Both the position numbers and the translations under genes were made by a program. Positions 63,935 to 64,000 of a stretch of 64,000 nucleotides of DNA are shown here, in pieces. The stretch covers positions 177,155 to 241,154 of the forward strand of contig NZ_BAKK01000001.1 of the NCBI RefSeq assembly GCF_000614145.1, written 5' to 3'. Under the pieces are notes generated by a model, which saw only the letters and a list, made by a program, of their open reading frames with translations, was not told where the DNA came from and did not search any database. Numbering within the stretch: the first letter of the stretch is position 1; each line of letters starts with the position of its first letter. The stretch is from Bacteroides faecichinchillae JCM 17102 (GTDB taxonomy: Bacteria; Bacteroidota; Bacteroidia; Bacteroidales; Bacteroidaceae).

Positions 63935-64000
63935 GCATTAGTATAAAGAATAAAAGAAGAATTTCAATTTTTGATATAAAGAATTAGCCCTTGCAATAAT

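Overview
The window looks like chromosomal DNA of a gut Bacteroides (Bacteroidota), close to the B. thetaiotaomicron/B. ovatus group; I cannot fix the species from sequence alone. The reasons are the TAnnTTTG -7 boxes with a TTG/TTTG -33 box about 18-20 nt upstream, the atpD-C-x-B-E-F-H-A-G order of the ATP synthase genes, a type V (FimA/Mfa1) pilus locus, an AspT/AspD pair, MORN and DUF5112/5113-like proteins, and moderately AT-rich DNA. Nearly every gene is ordinary Bacteroides core or near-core content. There is no CRISPR array, no prophage, no transposase and no rRNA; one tRNA-Arg(UCU) is present.

Layout. 1-3.7 kb: end of an unknown gene, a chloramphenicol-acetyltransferase-like gene, a PagL-like lipid A deacylase and purT. 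3.8-12.2 kb (minus strand): a five-gene type V pilus operon (DUF3575 protein, FimB/Mfa2 anchor, major pilin, a 1.4-kb-residue lipoprotein, second pilin-like lipoprotein), preceded by a 1.4-kb gene-free region with repeated TGACAGT motifs. 13.5-21.1 kb: F1Fo ATP synthase operon. 21.4-24 kb: Pif1-type helicase with RecQ-like C-terminal domains. 24.3-25.2 kb: lysine exporter LysO split into two overlapping genes behind a leader of about 400 nt. 25.8-29.8 kb: sugar-nucleotide reductase, a probable 60-nt small RNA, cupin lipoprotein, SDR protein and a small secreted protein. 29.9-33.4 kb: aspT/aspD aspartate-alanine exchange system. 33.5-42.3 kb: ogt, YecH-like protein, DUF418 protein, fhs, glyA, a beta-barrel protein, flavin reductase and pyrBI. 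43-49.1 kb: PBP1A-type enzyme, folK, kdsB, M16-like protein, MORN protein. 49.8-57.5 kb: prs, a giant dual sensor kinase, its response regulator and an AbgT-family transporter. 57.6-64 kb: tRNA, TPR protein, pabB-pabC, DUF2461 protein, YhcH-family protein and glgB.

Themes. One-carbon and folate functions recur: purT, fhs, glyA, folK, pabB, pabC and an AbgT transporter in the same operon as a two-component system. Aspartate is used by pyrBI and by AspT/AspD.

A major caveat: fifteen single-base deletions, each explained by loss of one base from a homopolymer run, break twelve genes, including atpA, atpB, atpD and atpH. This is far more likely a sequencing or assembly defect than biology. The affected genes are annotated here as whole reading units with the break positions given.

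The most unusual features are the 1,463-residue sensor kinase, in which the good ATPase domain and the good phosphoacceptor box lie in different halves, the candidate small RNA at 26.9 kb, the long hairpin-rich lysO leader, and the pilus locus with its upstream repeats.
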